From NCBI GenBank assembly GCA_964521085.1, contig CAZFPL010000001.1, positions 1 to 64,000 on the forward strand: a DNA stretch of 64,000 bases, read 5' to 3'. Shown piece after piece: positions 1-8,366 of the stretch. The translations under genes were made by a program, and so were the position numbers. Every line of letters starts with the position of its first letter. Within the stretch, counting starts at the first letter, position 1. The notes beneath the pieces were generated by a model. It worked only from the letters and a program-made list of their open reading frames with translations, was not told where the DNA came from and did not search any database. Source of the DNA: JAFGKK01 sp964521085. GTDB taxonomy: Bacteria; Chloroflexota; Anaerolineae; Anaerolineales; RBG-16-64-43.

Positions 1-345
1 ATTTTAAAAATTATCCAAGCCATATTCCCAGTCGGCCAGGGAATAAACCGCCCACCATCGATTGCGGCGGACAGCTACAGGCACGGTTAAAATTGGATAA
101 TCTTGGTGATTATTATTGTGGAAACGTCCATAAACCAAAATGTATTATAAGGATTCAGGACGGCTATCGATACACCAAATCAATAATTGGAGAAGCGGCG
201 AAATCCCCCCCTTTTGTTTATTAAATCCGGCAATCTTGCATTGGCTTTCCGCCCGCGAACCTGATCGACGTGTTTTTCCTCCCAACCTTTTGCCATTTCC
301 GGGGATAATATAAGCAGAGGATCCTCACTTAGCGAAAGGCCTTTC
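1..345. other. Leader region upstream of ECF sigma gene
   Basis: No convincing gene is visible here. The stretch is AT-rich between about 85 and 180 and contains TATAAG-like boxes that could serve as a promoter for the sigma factor gene. A GGAAAC followed by CGTC near 119-127 is reminiscent of ECF-type elements, but the spacing is not convincing. Confidence 0.4.
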
Positions 346-903
346 ATGGACGAAAAACAAGCCATCACTCGTCTCCAGCAAGGCGACCCAAGCGGGCTGG
401 AAGCCCTGGTGCGGCTGCACCAGCTGAAGGCGCTGCGCGCCGCCGGCCTGATAACCGGCGACCGCTCCGCGGCGGAGGATATCGTGCAAAACGCCTTCCT
501 GCGCGCCGCCGAAAGGATCGGACAGTTCAATGCCGAACGCTCCTTCGGACCCTGGTTCCTGCGGATTGTGGTGAACGATGCCATCAAAGCCGCACAGCGC
601 CGCAAACGGCAAGTCTCGTTGGACGACGATGAAAGCGGCGAGTCGATAGACCTGGTCGATCCCGCCCCGCTTCCGGAAGAACTTGTCGAGACAGATGAGT
701 TCCGCCATGCGGTCCGGCGGGCGCTGGGAAAACTGCCTCCCGGCCAGCGTGCGGCGATTGTCATGCGCTACTTCCTGGGCATGAGTGAGGAAGAGATGAC
801 CGGGGAACTGGACAGCCCGGCAGGAACCGTCAAATGGCGGCTGCACGATGCCCGCCGGCGCCTTGAAAGTCTGCTGCGTCGTTCTGCGGATGATCGCAAA
901 TAG
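346..903 (+). CDS. ECF-type RNA polymerase sigma factor
   Basis: A 185-residue protein with the two-domain layout of extracytoplasmic-function sigma factors. Residues 1-95 are sigma2-like, with the AEDIVQNAFLRAAERI helix and a following WFLRIVVNDA segment. Residues 120-180 are sigma4-like (LPPGQRAAIVMRYFLGMS, then a helix-turn-helix ending in GTVKWRLHDARRRL). It would direct RNA polymerase to a small stress regulon. The start at 346 is preceded by AAAGG. The next gene begins 10 bases after the stop and encodes a single-pass membrane protein, so the two are probably a sigma/anti-sigma or sigma/sensor pair. The N-terminal helix is shorter than usual. Confidence 0.9.
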   Translation: MDEKQAITRLQQGDPSGLEALVRLHQLKALRAAGLITGDRSAAEDIVQNAFLRAAERIGQFNAERSFGPWFLRIVVNDAIKAAQRRKRQVSLDDDESGESIDLVDPAPLPEELVETDEFRHAVRRALGKLPPGQRAAIVMRYFLGMSEEEMTGELDSPAGTVKWRLHDARRRLESLLRRSADDRK

Positions 904-913
904 GAGCTTTGCC

Positions 914-2392
914 ATGAAAGAACAACAGCTTAAACACGCAATCGACAACCTGGCCGAAGGGCTTGTTCCGGCGGATGTCGACCTGTGGCCTGCCATCCGG
1001 GCGCGCTTCGAGACGAGTCAAAAACGAACCCACAAAGGAAAAAATCCCATGAAAACAAGTTTGACTCTCAATCGACGCACGCTCGTCGCTTTTGCTTCGG
1101 CCTTGGCGGTGATCCTGTTCGCTCTCTTCCTGGCCTTCACGCCGCAGGGACGCGCCTTGGCACAGGAGATTATCCACTTCTTCACCCGCGCCGAAAGCGA
1201 CTCCCTGCCACTCCCAACCTCCACGCCGCTGGTCTGGGCGGCCGTCACCCCCGGCGAACCCGTCCCCGTCCCGACCTTTCCTCCCGCGGCGGCGTTCGCC
1301 GCCGATTGCGGGGACTATGACCGCCCGAGATGCACGGTGGCGCAGATCCGCGGTAAAGTGAGCTTCCCGGTTCTGGAACTCGGAACCATCCCGGATGGGA
1401 TGCAATTCATCGGATCCACCGGCGGGCCGGACGGCGTCATTCTCTTTTACGACAACGGAATTCATACCTTCGGCCTCCTCCTCCTGGAGCGGCCGTGGCC
1501 TGGCAACGCCAAGCCGCAGCTGCCGGTCGTCGGAGCGAACGCCGTCGTGGAAACCGTCCGGATCGGCGATGTGAGCGGCGAATACGTCCAGGGCATGTGG
1601 CTGCCGTCCATTCCGCACGGCGATCCGTTCACCACCCCCACACCGGGGCCGCTTTATCAAACCTGGTATACATATATGGGAGGTCAGACTCTGATCTGGG
1701 CCAGGGACGGCGTTTTGTTCGAAATCCAGACGATTGACGACGACATGGACCACTCGCTCGACAAGGCCGGGTTGATCGCCCTGGCCGCCGGCCTGACCGA
1801 CAAACCGGTATCCGGCGCCATAACTCCCACCCGGTGGACGGCAACTCCGACTCCCGACATCACCTTGTTCGACGGCAATGCGTATGACCTGACCGTGGCC
1901 CAGGCCGAGGCGCTGGCCGGCTTTGACGTGCTTGAACCGAAGACCCTGCCTCAGATCCTCTTTCTCGCGGGCGCATCCTATGAGCCGGAACAGAGCATCG
2001 TGCGCATACTCTATCTGGAGCCGTCGCCGCTTTCGCACCCGTTCGGTTTGCGGTTGAGCGAGCAGGTTGTCTCCCAGGGCGCGGATTGTAAACTCTGCGG
2101 ATACGTGGCGGGGGAGTATCAGGATTATCTGACGGCGAAAAACGGAATGGTGATAGGAGTCGACGCGGTTCTCCAGACGGTTCAAATCGGGCCTTTCACC
2201 GGCCAATACGTCGAGGGGATGTGGCAGCAATGGGGCTCCTGGAAGTGGGTGTCGCATCCGGCTTTCAAAACCCTGCGTTGGCAAGCGAACGGCATGGCCT
2301 TCGAACTGTATTACGCGGGCTTCTTGGTAAACAACGAAGTGCCGATCAGCAAAGCCGATCTGATCGTCATTGCCGAGAGTATCATGGAGTGA
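914..2392 (+). CDS. Membrane-anchored protein paired with the ECF sigma factor
   Basis: The 492-residue product starts at 914 behind TAGGAGC. Residues 1-45 are a cytoplasmic stretch including an LWPAIRARFE motif often seen in short anti-sigma-like tails. Residues about 58-78 form one membrane helix (VAFASALAVILFALFLAF). The rest is extracytoplasmic and holds two related domains (about 145-300 and 325-490), each with a VxIGxxxGxYVxGMW signature, separated by a Thr/Pro linker. The repeated half resembles DUF4367-type domains found with ECF sigma factors. Its likely role is to hold or sense for the sigma factor encoded just upstream. This is inferred from order and topology; no zinc-binding anti-sigma motif is present. 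Confidence 0.75.
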   Translation: MKEQQLKHAIDNLAEGLVPADVDLWPAIRARFETSQKRTHKGKNPMKTSLTLNRRTLVAFASALAVILFALFLAFTPQGRALAQEIIHFFTRAESDSLPLPTSTPLVWAAVTPGEPVPVPTFPPAAAFAADCGDYDRPRCTVAQIRGKVSFPVLELGTIPDGMQFIGSTGGPDGVILFYDNGIHTFGLLLLERPWPGNAKPQLPVVGANAVVETVRIGDVSGEYVQGMWLPSIPHGDPFTTPTPGPLYQTWYTYMGGQTLIWARDGVLFEIQTIDDDMDHSLDKAGLIALAAGLTDKPVSGAITPTRWTATPTPDITLFDGNAYDLTVAQAEALAGFDVLEPKTLPQILFLAGASYEPEQSIVRILYLEPSPLSHPFGLRLSEQVVSQGADCKLCGYVAGEYQDYLTAKNGMVIGVDAVLQTVQIGPFTGQYVEGMWQQWGSWKWVSHPAFKTLRWQANGMAFELYYAGFLVNNEVPISKADLIVIAESIME

Positions 2393-2416
2393 ATTTATAA
2401 TTTGCCGCCCCATCCG

Positions 2417-2449
2417 AGGCCTGGCAGGAAAACCTGCCAGGCCTTTTTA
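2417..2449 (+). terminator. Rho-independent terminator
   Basis: A perfect 12-bp stem (AGGCCTGGCAGG / CCTGCCAGGCCT) with an AAAA loop is followed directly by a T run. It ends the sigma factor operon. Confidence 0.95.
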
Positions 2450-2750
2450 TAATATTATCGTGTCGATAATTATGTTTTTTTTATCGGTTGGAGAAGACCG
2501 GGAACAGAGATTCTCTTTCCCCGTGATCCATACCAGAAAATGGATATTACAGTTCGAAGTTGTCTTCCCAAACATGGATCGATAACATCGAAGTGAAACA
2601 ATGGATAATTGGCATAAAGAACAAGCCGATGCAGAGCGAGAAATCAGAGGATGGAACTGAAATTGAGTTTTTCGCCCACCCGCCCAACCCGCGGTTCCAA
2701 CGGATTGATCCCGACGTCCCTACAAAATGCGCAGGGCGGACTCAAATCAA

Positions 2751-2776
2751 CCGCCCTTCGGAAACTCGAAGGGCGG
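2751..2776. repeat. Hairpin repeat left of the gap
   Basis: A perfect 10-bp stem, CCGCCCTTCG / CGAAGGGCGG, with a 6-base loop, is followed by CTTCCTCGCGAGGG. It appears to be a relative of the GCTTCGC-framed hairpins elsewhere in the window. Confidence 0.7.
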
Positions 2777-2790
2777 CTTCCTCGCGAGGG

Positions 2791-2890
2791 NNNNNNNNNN
2801 NNNNNNNNNNNNNNNNNNNNNNNNNNNNNNNNNNNNNNNNNNNNNNNNNNNNNNNNNNNNNNNNNNNNNNNNNNNNNNNNNNNNNNNNNN
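2791..2890. other. Assembly gap (100 N)
   Basis: Exactly 100 N, the usual placeholder for a gap of unknown size. It is flanked by palindromic repeats that probably broke the assembly. Confidence 0.98.
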
Positions 2891-2891
2891 A

Positions 2892-3021
2892 GGCCCCCGC
2901 TTCGTGATCGCACGGGTTCCCAAACTGCACGGGAACCTGTGCACTCCGCGAGGGCAGGCCCCCGCTTCGCAACCGCACAGGTTCCCAAGCTGCACGGGAA
3001 CCTGTGCACTACGCGAGGGCA
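2892..3021. repeat. Two tandem 65-bp palindromic units
   Basis: The units are 2892-2956 and 2957-3021. Each begins GGCCCCCGCTTCG and ends CGCGAGGGCA. Each carries a central hairpin; in the second unit it is a perfect 12-bp stem GCACAGGTTCCC / GGGAACCTGTGC. The array probably extends into the N gap. Confidence 0.9.
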
Positions 3022-3054
3022 GGCTTTGACCTTAAGCTTCGTGTCTTCGTTGGT

Positions 3055-3140
3055 TTCCCCTTCGATCACGTTTCGAGTAAAATGATCCTGATCGTATGCA
3101 AACGGACAACCGCCCGAGCTGCCATACATTGAGCGGGTCA
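3055..3140 (+). repeat. Cassette-type intergenic element, copy 1
   Basis: The segment CCTTCGATCACGTTTCGAG leads into TAAAATG at 3078-3084. It matches the copies near 6411 and 10812 closely (CTTCGAT..GT.TCGGGTAAAATG). The GC hairpin part that follows is degenerate here. It precedes the peptidase E gene. Confidence 0.7.
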
Positions 3141-3177
3141 CCGCATATATATAAGACAAGTGGAATTTCAAAATAAT

Positions 3178-3882
3178 ATGATAAAAAGGCAAATAATTGC
3201 ATTCGGTGGCGGCGGCTTTTCAATGGAGCCTGATAATCTTGCTCTCGAAAAGTATGTATTAGAACAAATCCAAAAACCACATCCAAATGTATGTTTTATA
3301 GCGACGGCAAGTGGTGATTCGGAAGGATATATTTTAAAATTTTTCGAGGCATTTTTAGAGTTGGAGTGCAGGCCATCCTATCTATCCCTGTTTCGGTTAC
3401 CGAAAGCGCATTTGGAGGAATTTCTGCTGGAAAAGGATATTCTTTATGTTGGTGGAGGAAATACCCGCAGTATGTTGGCTTTATGGCGGGAATGGAAATT
3501 GGACGCGATAATTCAAAAAGCCTACAAAAAAGGCGTTTTGTTGGCTGGGATAAGTGCAGGTGCCAATTGCTGGTTTGAACAGTGCATCACTGATTCCATG
3601 CCCGGTGAATTACGGGTCCTTTCATGTTTGGGATATTTACGCGGTAGTTTTTGCCCCCATTATGATGGGGAACCCGAAAGACGGCCTTCTTTTCATCGGC
3701 TTCTAAATGAAAATAAAATCAAACCCGGCTACGCTGCCGATGATGGGGCGGCGATCCATTATATTAATGAGGAACCATTTGCCATGGTTAGTTCACGCCC
3801 GACGGCCAAGGTATATAAATTATCAAAACCTGATAATAGTGTTATGGAAGAGACTCAAGATACCAGGTACCTTATACAATAA
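3178..3882 (+). CDS. Peptidase E / S51 family serine peptidase
   Basis: The 234-residue protein has the S51 layout: an IIAFGGGGF start strand, a DILYVGGGNT loop, and the nucleophile elbow GISAGANCWF carrying the catalytic Ser. A downstream CPHYDGE segment is typical of dipeptidase E-like enzymes, which cleave Asp-X dipeptides in the cytosol. The start is set at ATG 3178 because the upstream GTG adds only six residues and lacks a ribosome site. Codon use is AT-rich compared with the backbone genes of the window. It is a single-gene unit in the one-orientation array. The exact substrate cannot be told from sequence; cyanophycinase relatives share the fold but are longer. Confidence 0.88.
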   Translation: MIKRQIIAFGGGGFSMEPDNLALEKYVLEQIQKPHPNVCFIATASGDSEGYILKFFEAFLELECRPSYLSLFRLPKAHLEEFLLEKDILYVGGGNTRSMLALWREWKLDAIIQKAYKKGVLLAGISAGANCWFEQCITDSMPGELRVLSCLGYLRGSFCPHYDGEPERRPSFHRLLNENKIKPGYAADDGAAIHYINEEPFAMVSSRPTAKVYKLSKPDNSVMEETQDTRYLIQ

Positions 3883-3910
3883 AAATACCTATTCCTAATC
3901 GACAAGCGCT

Positions 3911-4011
3911 TTCCGCCAACCCGGCCTTTGGCTTATAATGCTTGACGGTTTCTGATTCGATGATGTTTCGGATAAAAAGCCGTCCAGGCGCCCGGACTGC
4001 TGTTCGTCGGG
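3911..4011 (+). repeat. Cassette-type intergenic element, copy 2
   Basis: It starts with a GCCAACCCGG left end (3915-3924), has TTTCGGATAAAAAG as its AT core (core at 3973), then a GC-rich part CCGTCCAGGCGCCCGGACTG, and ends near TTCGTCGGG. Confidence 0.65.
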
Positions 4012-4040
4012 AAGGAATCTTCAATGCGGAGAGACCGAAT

Positions 4041-4484
4041 ATGGAAGAATACAATCTAAAAACAACAATAATCCTTCATGATAAATATGAGGAAATTGAA
4101 AAGGAGATGAGTAAATACAATGTCATTGTGACGACCAATCCTGAATATAGCAGAATTATTCTTGACCAGAATATCAAATTATCCATGCAAGTTGAAAATG
4201 AAAATATTTCCTGTGCATGGGGGATTTCCATAAAAGACGTCATCGCGGCAATATTGTCATTATTGCTTTTATTGGTCTTATTTAACATACATCCAATTGC
4301 AGATCTGCTAATGGGGAATCCGGTATTCGATTCGTTGTCGGGTAATTATTTGTTAATATTCATGGATGGCATCTTCATTGGTATGCTTGTTTTGCACATA
4401 TCCTTTCTGCCTATTGTAAAAAAGATCCGGAATAATAAACTTCAAATGTTAAAAATTATATTGGCAAAAATTCTTGGAAATTGA
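4041..4484 (+). CDS. Small membrane protein of unknown function
   Basis: A 147-residue protein not assigned to a family. Residues 1-60 are soluble. Two membrane helices follow at about 64-82 (VIAAILSLLLLLVLFNI) and 103-125 (LLIFMDGIFIGMLVLHISFLP), and the protein ends in a basic tail. The start at 4041 follows GGAGAG. The gene is strongly AT-rich while its flanking intergenic elements are GC-rich, which fits independent acquisition. No function is proposed. Confidence 0.7.
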   Translation: MEEYNLKTTIILHDKYEEIEKEMSKYNVIVTTNPEYSRIILDQNIKLSMQVENENISCAWGISIKDVIAAILSLLLLLVLFNIHPIADLLMGNPVFDSLSGNYLLIFMDGIFIGMLVLHISFLPIVKKIRNNKLQMLKIILAKILGN

Positions 4485-4530
4485 ATCGCGGGGCGGATTC
4501 GAACGAATCGATGTATTTAAAACTTGTGTT

Positions 4531-4659
4531 TCCCAACCGGCTCGCAATACCGAAAACCGAATGCGGCGGCGAAAGATGCGGGAACTGCGCTTCTGGAATT
4601 CCGGATAAAACGTTCATTGGAAATCAGTCGGCCGGCGGCCCGCCTGCCGTCCGTTGGGT
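4531..4659 (+). repeat. Cassette-type intergenic element, copy 3 (attC-like ends)
   Basis: One of the clearest copies. The left end CCCAACCGG (4532-4540) is the imperfect inverse of the right end CCGTTGGGT (4651-4659). Between them lie CCGGATAAAACG (core at 4606) and a GC stem CGGCCGGCGG/CCGCCTGCCG. At about 128 bp, ends of the YYYAAC / GTTRRRY type are what integron attC sites show. Confidence 0.65.
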
Positions 4660-4697
4660 GGCTGCAATAATCAACCTGGAATGGAAAGAGATCGACG

Positions 4698-5306
4698 ATG
4701 AGAGTAGATAAATGCGTCGGATGCACGAAGTTTCCATGTAAAGACGTGGCGCGAAAGTGCTATCGCATTCCGGAAATCGACATAAAGCCGGAGAAGATTT
4801 CCATTATCATGATTTCCGAAGCGGCGCCTGCATCCCCCGGAGACTACTATTATGCCAAAGGCGACTCGCTCTTCCGGCGCACCACTGTGCAAGCCTTCAA
4901 TGACGCCGGCGTGGAAGTCTCTTCGATTCGGGATATCGTCGGTATGGGCATATACCTCACCACGGCGGTCAAGTGCGGAAAGACCGGATACGGCATCGCG
5001 ACAAGCACAATCAAAGAATGCTCTTTCATTCTGGAGAAGGAATTAGCCCTGTTTCCAAATGTAAAAACGTTGATGCTCATGGGAGACGTGGCCATCAAGG
5101 CGCTCAACTGCATTTCCCAACGGGCGGGAGAGGCGAGAGTGATTCCAGCCGCTTCGACCTACAAACTCCGGGGTCAGAAATTCCATTTTCAAGGGAAGCG
5201 GATTTTTCCATCGTATCTGCAAGCCGGTCCGAGTTTCTTCATCGAAAAGAGCAAGCGGAGGATGATCGCCGAGGATATATCGGCTGCACTGCATCTCGCG
5301 AGGTAG
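4698..5306 (+). CDS. Uracil-DNA glycosylase superfamily protein
   Basis: The 202-residue protein has an N-terminal Cys cluster (CVGCTKFPC, then a Cys near residue 21) that could hold an iron-sulfur cluster, as in family 4/5 uracil-DNA glycosylases. The UDG-fold core follows, with IIMISEAAPASPGDYYYAKG in the position of the GEAPG motif and a late PSYLQAGPSF segment in place of the HPS loop. These motifs diverge from true UDGs, so base excision activity is not assured. The ATG at 4698 has a weak GAGAT upstream. It stands alone between two intergenic elements. Confidence 0.7.
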   Translation: MRVDKCVGCTKFPCKDVARKCYRIPEIDIKPEKISIIMISEAAPASPGDYYYAKGDSLFRRTTVQAFNDAGVEVSSIRDIVGMGIYLTTAVKCGKTGYGIATSTIKECSFILEKELALFPNVKTLMLMGDVAIKALNCISQRAGEARVIPAASTYKLRGQKFHFQGKRIFPSYLQAGPSFFIEKSKRRMIAEDISAALHLAR

Positions 5307-5339
5307 AACCATCCGGCGGGGGGTCAGGCAAGCGGGCGT

Positions 5340-5450
5340 GCAATTCCGTTGCCGCCCACCCAGGCGCTAGTCCTGGCGGTTACACCGGCGGCGCAAACGC
5401 AGAAATGCCATATAATGGAAGCGCCGTTGCGCTTGCTTGCTCGGCGCAGG
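5340..5450 (+). repeat. Degenerate cassette-type intergenic element
   Basis: It contains TATAAT at 5411-5416 and a GCGCCG/CGGCGC stem (5421-5426 with 5442-5447) in the positions of the AT core and GC hairpin of the other copies. The sequence match is weak. Confidence 0.35.
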
Positions 5451-5480
5451 TTAATGCCAAGATACTCATCTGTACAAGAT

Positions 5481-6326
5481 ATGGAAGGTCTCATTAGTAA
5501 ATTGGTGCAGTTCTTCAACAGGGTCATGGCCTTTATTTTTGGTCATGAAGTCTCCGAACAAGAAAAGCAGAAAAACGCTTACAACAGGGAACTTCCCAAG
5601 GTAAAGCTGCCGCCCAAATCGGAGGCGGCCCCGCAAAATTATTACCAAAAACGGCTGGAGCAACTATCGCAACCGGAATTTTGGAATTGGAATTCATTCC
5701 GGGAAATAATAATTAATTTGGTGAAAATCGGAGAGGGAAACTATTTGCCGGCAACCAACGTGCCAAAATTCATTTTTATCGATGGATTGCTCCCCGTAAT
5801 TCCTGAGTTATTGAAAATATCCGAAGCCCATAATGGAGTGGAAACATCCAGGGTGATATTGGTGGATAGAGATAGATCAAGTCTTATTCAAAGCGGAAAA
5901 ACCAGAATTGGAACAACGACTTCCGTTTTAATGGATTATTCAACGGAAAAAGGCCGAGAATATTCTCAAACACCCGTATTGGCAATCCATCTGCATCCTC
6001 GAATGCCGGGTTCCGAGGTGTTTTCCGATAATGATTATTTGGCATTCTTGATGGAGCCCAGATTGATAGTCATGGTTGTCAGTAATGAAAAGGAAGTTGT
6101 CTTTGCAATGAAAACCACGGCTACCCGGTCCACACGTGATGTCGAAGAAATAAGAAAGCATATTTCCTCATCCCAAAAGGACATTCTGGAGATATGGAAG
6201 GGGTTGAGTTTACCCATGCCTGAACTTGCCTTTAATAAAGCCATATGCACGGAATACGGATTGGTACTTTATAAAGTAGACGGAGCCAGAAAAAATATGG
6301 CCCGGCATATCTCTGTTGTGATGTAG
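5481..6326 (+). CDS. Hypothetical protein, unrecognised family
   Basis: A 281-residue product without a family I recognise. It starts with an amphipathic or possibly membrane-associated helix (LISKLVQFFNRVMAFIFGHEV), followed by a charged linker and a mixed alpha/beta core. Noticeable segments are the repeated VILVDRDRSSLIQSGK strand-loop and AIHLHPRMPGSEVFSDNDY, which has the spacing of JAB/MPN-like metal sites (HxHP...SDxD). A Mov34/JAB-type hydrolase is therefore a candidate, but the match rests on that motif alone. The gene is AT-rich. The start at 5481 is chosen because upstream in-frame sequence runs through the intergenic element. Confidence 0.6.
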   Translation: MEGLISKLVQFFNRVMAFIFGHEVSEQEKQKNAYNRELPKVKLPPKSEAAPQNYYQKRLEQLSQPEFWNWNSFREIIINLVKIGEGNYLPATNVPKFIFIDGLLPVIPELLKISEAHNGVETSRVILVDRDRSSLIQSGKTRIGTTTSVLMDYSTEKGREYSQTPVLAIHLHPRMPGSEVFSDNDYLAFLMEPRLIVMVVSNEKEVVFAMKTTATRSTRDVEEIRKHISSSQKDILEIWKGLSLPMPELAFNKAICTEYGLVLYKVDGARKNMARHISVVM

Positions 6327-6337
6327 TCATTGGAACT

Positions 6338-6471
6338 ACATCCGCGGCTGCAGGCGATTTGGCCTTCGATTGCGATGTGTTTATGGTTTCTCCTTCGATA
6401 CTGTTTCGGGTAAAATGAAATTGGTCCTGCACGGCCGGGGGGACAAGCGGCGGAATCGCCGTCCGTGAGCC
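6338..6471 (+). repeat. Cassette-type intergenic element, copy 4
   Basis: CATCCGCGGCTGCAGG at the left is followed by CTCCTTCGAT and TTTCGGGTAAAATG (core 6411-6416). A GC hairpin built around AAGCGGCGGAATCGCCGTCCG comes next. It precedes the methyltransferase gene. Confidence 0.75.
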
Positions 6472-6510
6472 TTCCATAATTTGACCCCAGCCTTCATAGA
6501 AGGTCAGAAA

Positions 6511-7371
6511 ATGCGAAAGGAAGAATTGGGAAAAACGCTGTTTTCGGATCTCGAATGGATAAACGCGCGTCCCAAGCCATTTGAGTTTTACACTGCAAGT
6601 GAACTTTGGACGGATGAACACACGTCTGCCCGGATGCTTGCGTTCCATTTGAATGAAAATGTTGATATTTCCTCGAGAAAGTCGGCCTTCATTGATAAGT
6701 CCGTGGACTGGCTTGTCAGCCATCTGGGGATGGCGGAGGGAGTCAGTGTGGTCGATTTTGGTTGCGGCCCCGGATTATACACTTCGCGTTTGGCAAAACG
6801 GGGAGCGGCTGTCACGGGGATTGACTTTTCCGCACGGTCCATTGAGTACGCTGAGAATCAAGCCAAGACAATGGGTCTCGGCATTCATTATGTGAACCAG
6901 AACTATCTGGACTTCACCACGGATAAGCGGTTTGATGTCGTTTTAATGATCATGTGCGATTTCTGCGCACTGAGCCCTGATCAGCGAGAAATCATGCTGA
7001 GGAAGTTCCGTTCGCTATTACTGCCGGGCGGGCGAATCGTACTCGACGTCTACTCCTTGACTGCCTTTGATCAGCGCGCCGAGAAGTCAACGTATGAATT
7101 GAATCTCATGGACGGTTTTTGGTCGCCCGAACCATATTATGGTTTTCTCCGCTCCTTTAAATATGAAATAGAGAAGGTGACGCTGGATAAATACACGATT
7201 GTGGAACGCGAAAAGACGAAAAGCATCTATAACTGGCTTCAATATTTCTCTGTGGAGAGCCTGACCAGGGAGTTTCACGAGGCGGGGTTGGCGATAGCCG
7301 AGGTTTACTCAGACGTGGCTGGCAAGCCCTATGATGCCAAGGCGGACGAGTTCGCTGTCATTGCCGGTTAG
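6511..7371 (+). CDS. Class I SAM-dependent methyltransferase
   Basis: A 286-residue Rossmann-fold methyltransferase. Motif I is VVDFGCGPGLYTSRLAKRG (about residue 79), followed by TGIDFSARSIEYAE for the adenosine-ribose acidic residue and FDVVLMIMCDFCALSP as motif IV. The C-terminal part has the beta-sheet cap of ubiquinone/menaquinone-type or small-molecule methyltransferases. The start ATG 6511 follows AGAAGG with reasonable spacing. The substrate cannot be deduced. It is a single gene between two intergenic elements. Confidence 0.85.
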   Translation: MRKEELGKTLFSDLEWINARPKPFEFYTASELWTDEHTSARMLAFHLNENVDISSRKSAFIDKSVDWLVSHLGMAEGVSVVDFGCGPGLYTSRLAKRGAAVTGIDFSARSIEYAENQAKTMGLGIHYVNQNYLDFTTDKRFDVVLMIMCDFCALSPDQREIMLRKFRSLLLPGGRIVLDVYSLTAFDQRAEKSTYELNLMDGFWSPEPYYGFLRSFKYEIEKVTLDKYTIVEREKTKSIYNWLQYFSVESLTREFHEAGLAIAEVYSDVAGKPYDAKADEFAVIAG

Positions 7372-7575
7372 GAGCGCGAGTGACATCGGCTGACCATGCG
7401 AAACCGGTTTGGTTAAAAACGTAAAGGATAGCGGCGGCGGACCGCCGCCTGGAGCCGGTTTGGCTCACGGGAGGAAAAAAGTGGATTAAGCCGTCACTCA
7501 GCCGGGGGGACAGCCCTACCGGGGCGGGCAAACGACTCACGCGGGACGTTGGGCTGCCCCAAAAAGGATTAAGCC
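7372..7575 (+). repeat. Intergenic stretch with degenerate cassette-type element
   Basis: It contains GTTTGGTTAAAAACG near 7408, a perfect GCGGCGG/CCGCCGC stem near 7431-7448, and a right end CGTTGGGC at 7547-7554. The parts seen in other copies are present but spread over about 170 bp. Confidence 0.45.
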
Positions 7576-8088
7576 GTGCTTCTGGAATTGAAGAACTGTA
7601 TTGTAAGATCGTATCGTCCTGCCGATGCCGAATCGCTTGCGCGGCAGGCAAATAATCGGAAGATCTGGCTTAATTTAAGAGATGGTTTCCCGCACCCCTA
7701 TGCCGTAGAAAATGCAATTGGTTTCATCCAAAAGGCCGTAAATTCAAATCCGGAAACCAATTTTGCTATTTGCGTGGAAGATGATGCCGTCGGTGGAATT
7801 GGATATACATTGCATACCGATGTGGAAAGAATTTCCGCCGAGATAGGGTATTGGTTGGGGGAACCTTTCTGGGGCAGGGGGATAGCAACGGAGGCGTTAA
7901 TAAGGGTGACCATGTACGCAATAAAACAACACGGGCTGAAAAGGGTCTATGCTGTCCCGTATGAAACGAACAAAGCATCCCATCGGGTATTGGAAAATGC
8001 GGACTATGTGTTGGAAGGGCGGATGAGAAAAAGCGCCATAAAAGATGGTAAAGTCGTCGATCAATTGCTTTACGCGTATGTTGAATAA
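7576..8088 (+). CDS. GNAT family N-acetyltransferase (RimJ/RimL type)
   Basis: 170 residues with the full GNAT fold. The acetyl-CoA pyrophosphate loop is in YWLGEPFWGRGIATEAL, followed by RVYAVPYETNKASHRVLENADYVLEG, typical of the RimJ/RimL branch that acetylates protein N-termini or small amines. The start ATG sits directly after the intergenic element and lacks a clear ribosome site. Several GNATs lie in this array and they are not close copies of each other, so they look independently acquired. Confidence 0.9.
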   Translation: MLLELKNCIVRSYRPADAESLARQANNRKIWLNLRDGFPHPYAVENAIGFIQKAVNSNPETNFAICVEDDAVGGIGYTLHTDVERISAEIGYWLGEPFWGRGIATEALIRVTMYAIKQHGLKRVYAVPYETNKASHRVLENADYVLEGRMRKSAIKDGKVVDQLLYAYVE

Positions 8089-8366
8089 GGAAGAAGTCCC
8101 GCAAGCGCATAGCGCCGCCCCCCGCCATGCATACACATCCCCGCCAGGATCACACTCGCTTCACAAAAATCCCGGTCCGCGGATTTTATGGGAGCCGGGA
8201 TATTTTTATGGCGAAGACGGCCGCGGGAAAAGATTTGACAAGAAACGGTGAAAAATCGTAGGAACTGTGTTTTTTCTTTCAAGGTAAAATGCTCGTTGAA
8301 ATAAGCCCGGCCAAGCGGCGAAAGCGCACTCCTTTGGACGGTTCCTATTTGCAAAGGCATACATGA
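8089..8366 (+). repeat. Intergenic stretch with cassette-type element, copy 5
   Basis: The core TTTCAAGGTAAAATGC lies at 8275-8291 (TAAAAT 8285-8290). It is followed by GAAATAAGCCCGGCCAAGCG and CGAAAGCG, ending near CCTTTGGAC. The core is nearly identical to the copy before the radical SAM gene (18850). The first 170 bases hold no gene. Confidence 0.75.

Larger units (their letters stand above)
2450..3177. other. Gene-free stretch with assembly gap and hairpin repeats
   Basis: No convincing gene is visible. The stretch holds an AT-rich segment, a hairpin at 2751-2776, a 100-N gap at 2791-2890, two tandem 65-bp palindromic units and the first copy of the cassette-type intergenic element. Because the gap lies immediately upstream of the first cassette-like gene, sequence of unknown length (an integrase gene, for example) could be missing. 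Confidence 0.8.

Noticed and set aside
2892..3021. CRISPR array
   Set aside because: The 65-bp units are tandem without spacers and are palindromic throughout; no cas genes are present.
2560..3192. Long open frames on both strands across the N gap
   Set aside because: They are read through N and hairpin repeats and contain no protein-like sequence.
4485..4510. Possible tRNA T-arm (TTCGAAxC-like) on the minus strand
   Set aside because: Only a GATTCGAACGAATC palindrome is present; no D-arm, anticodon arm or acceptor stem can be formed around it.
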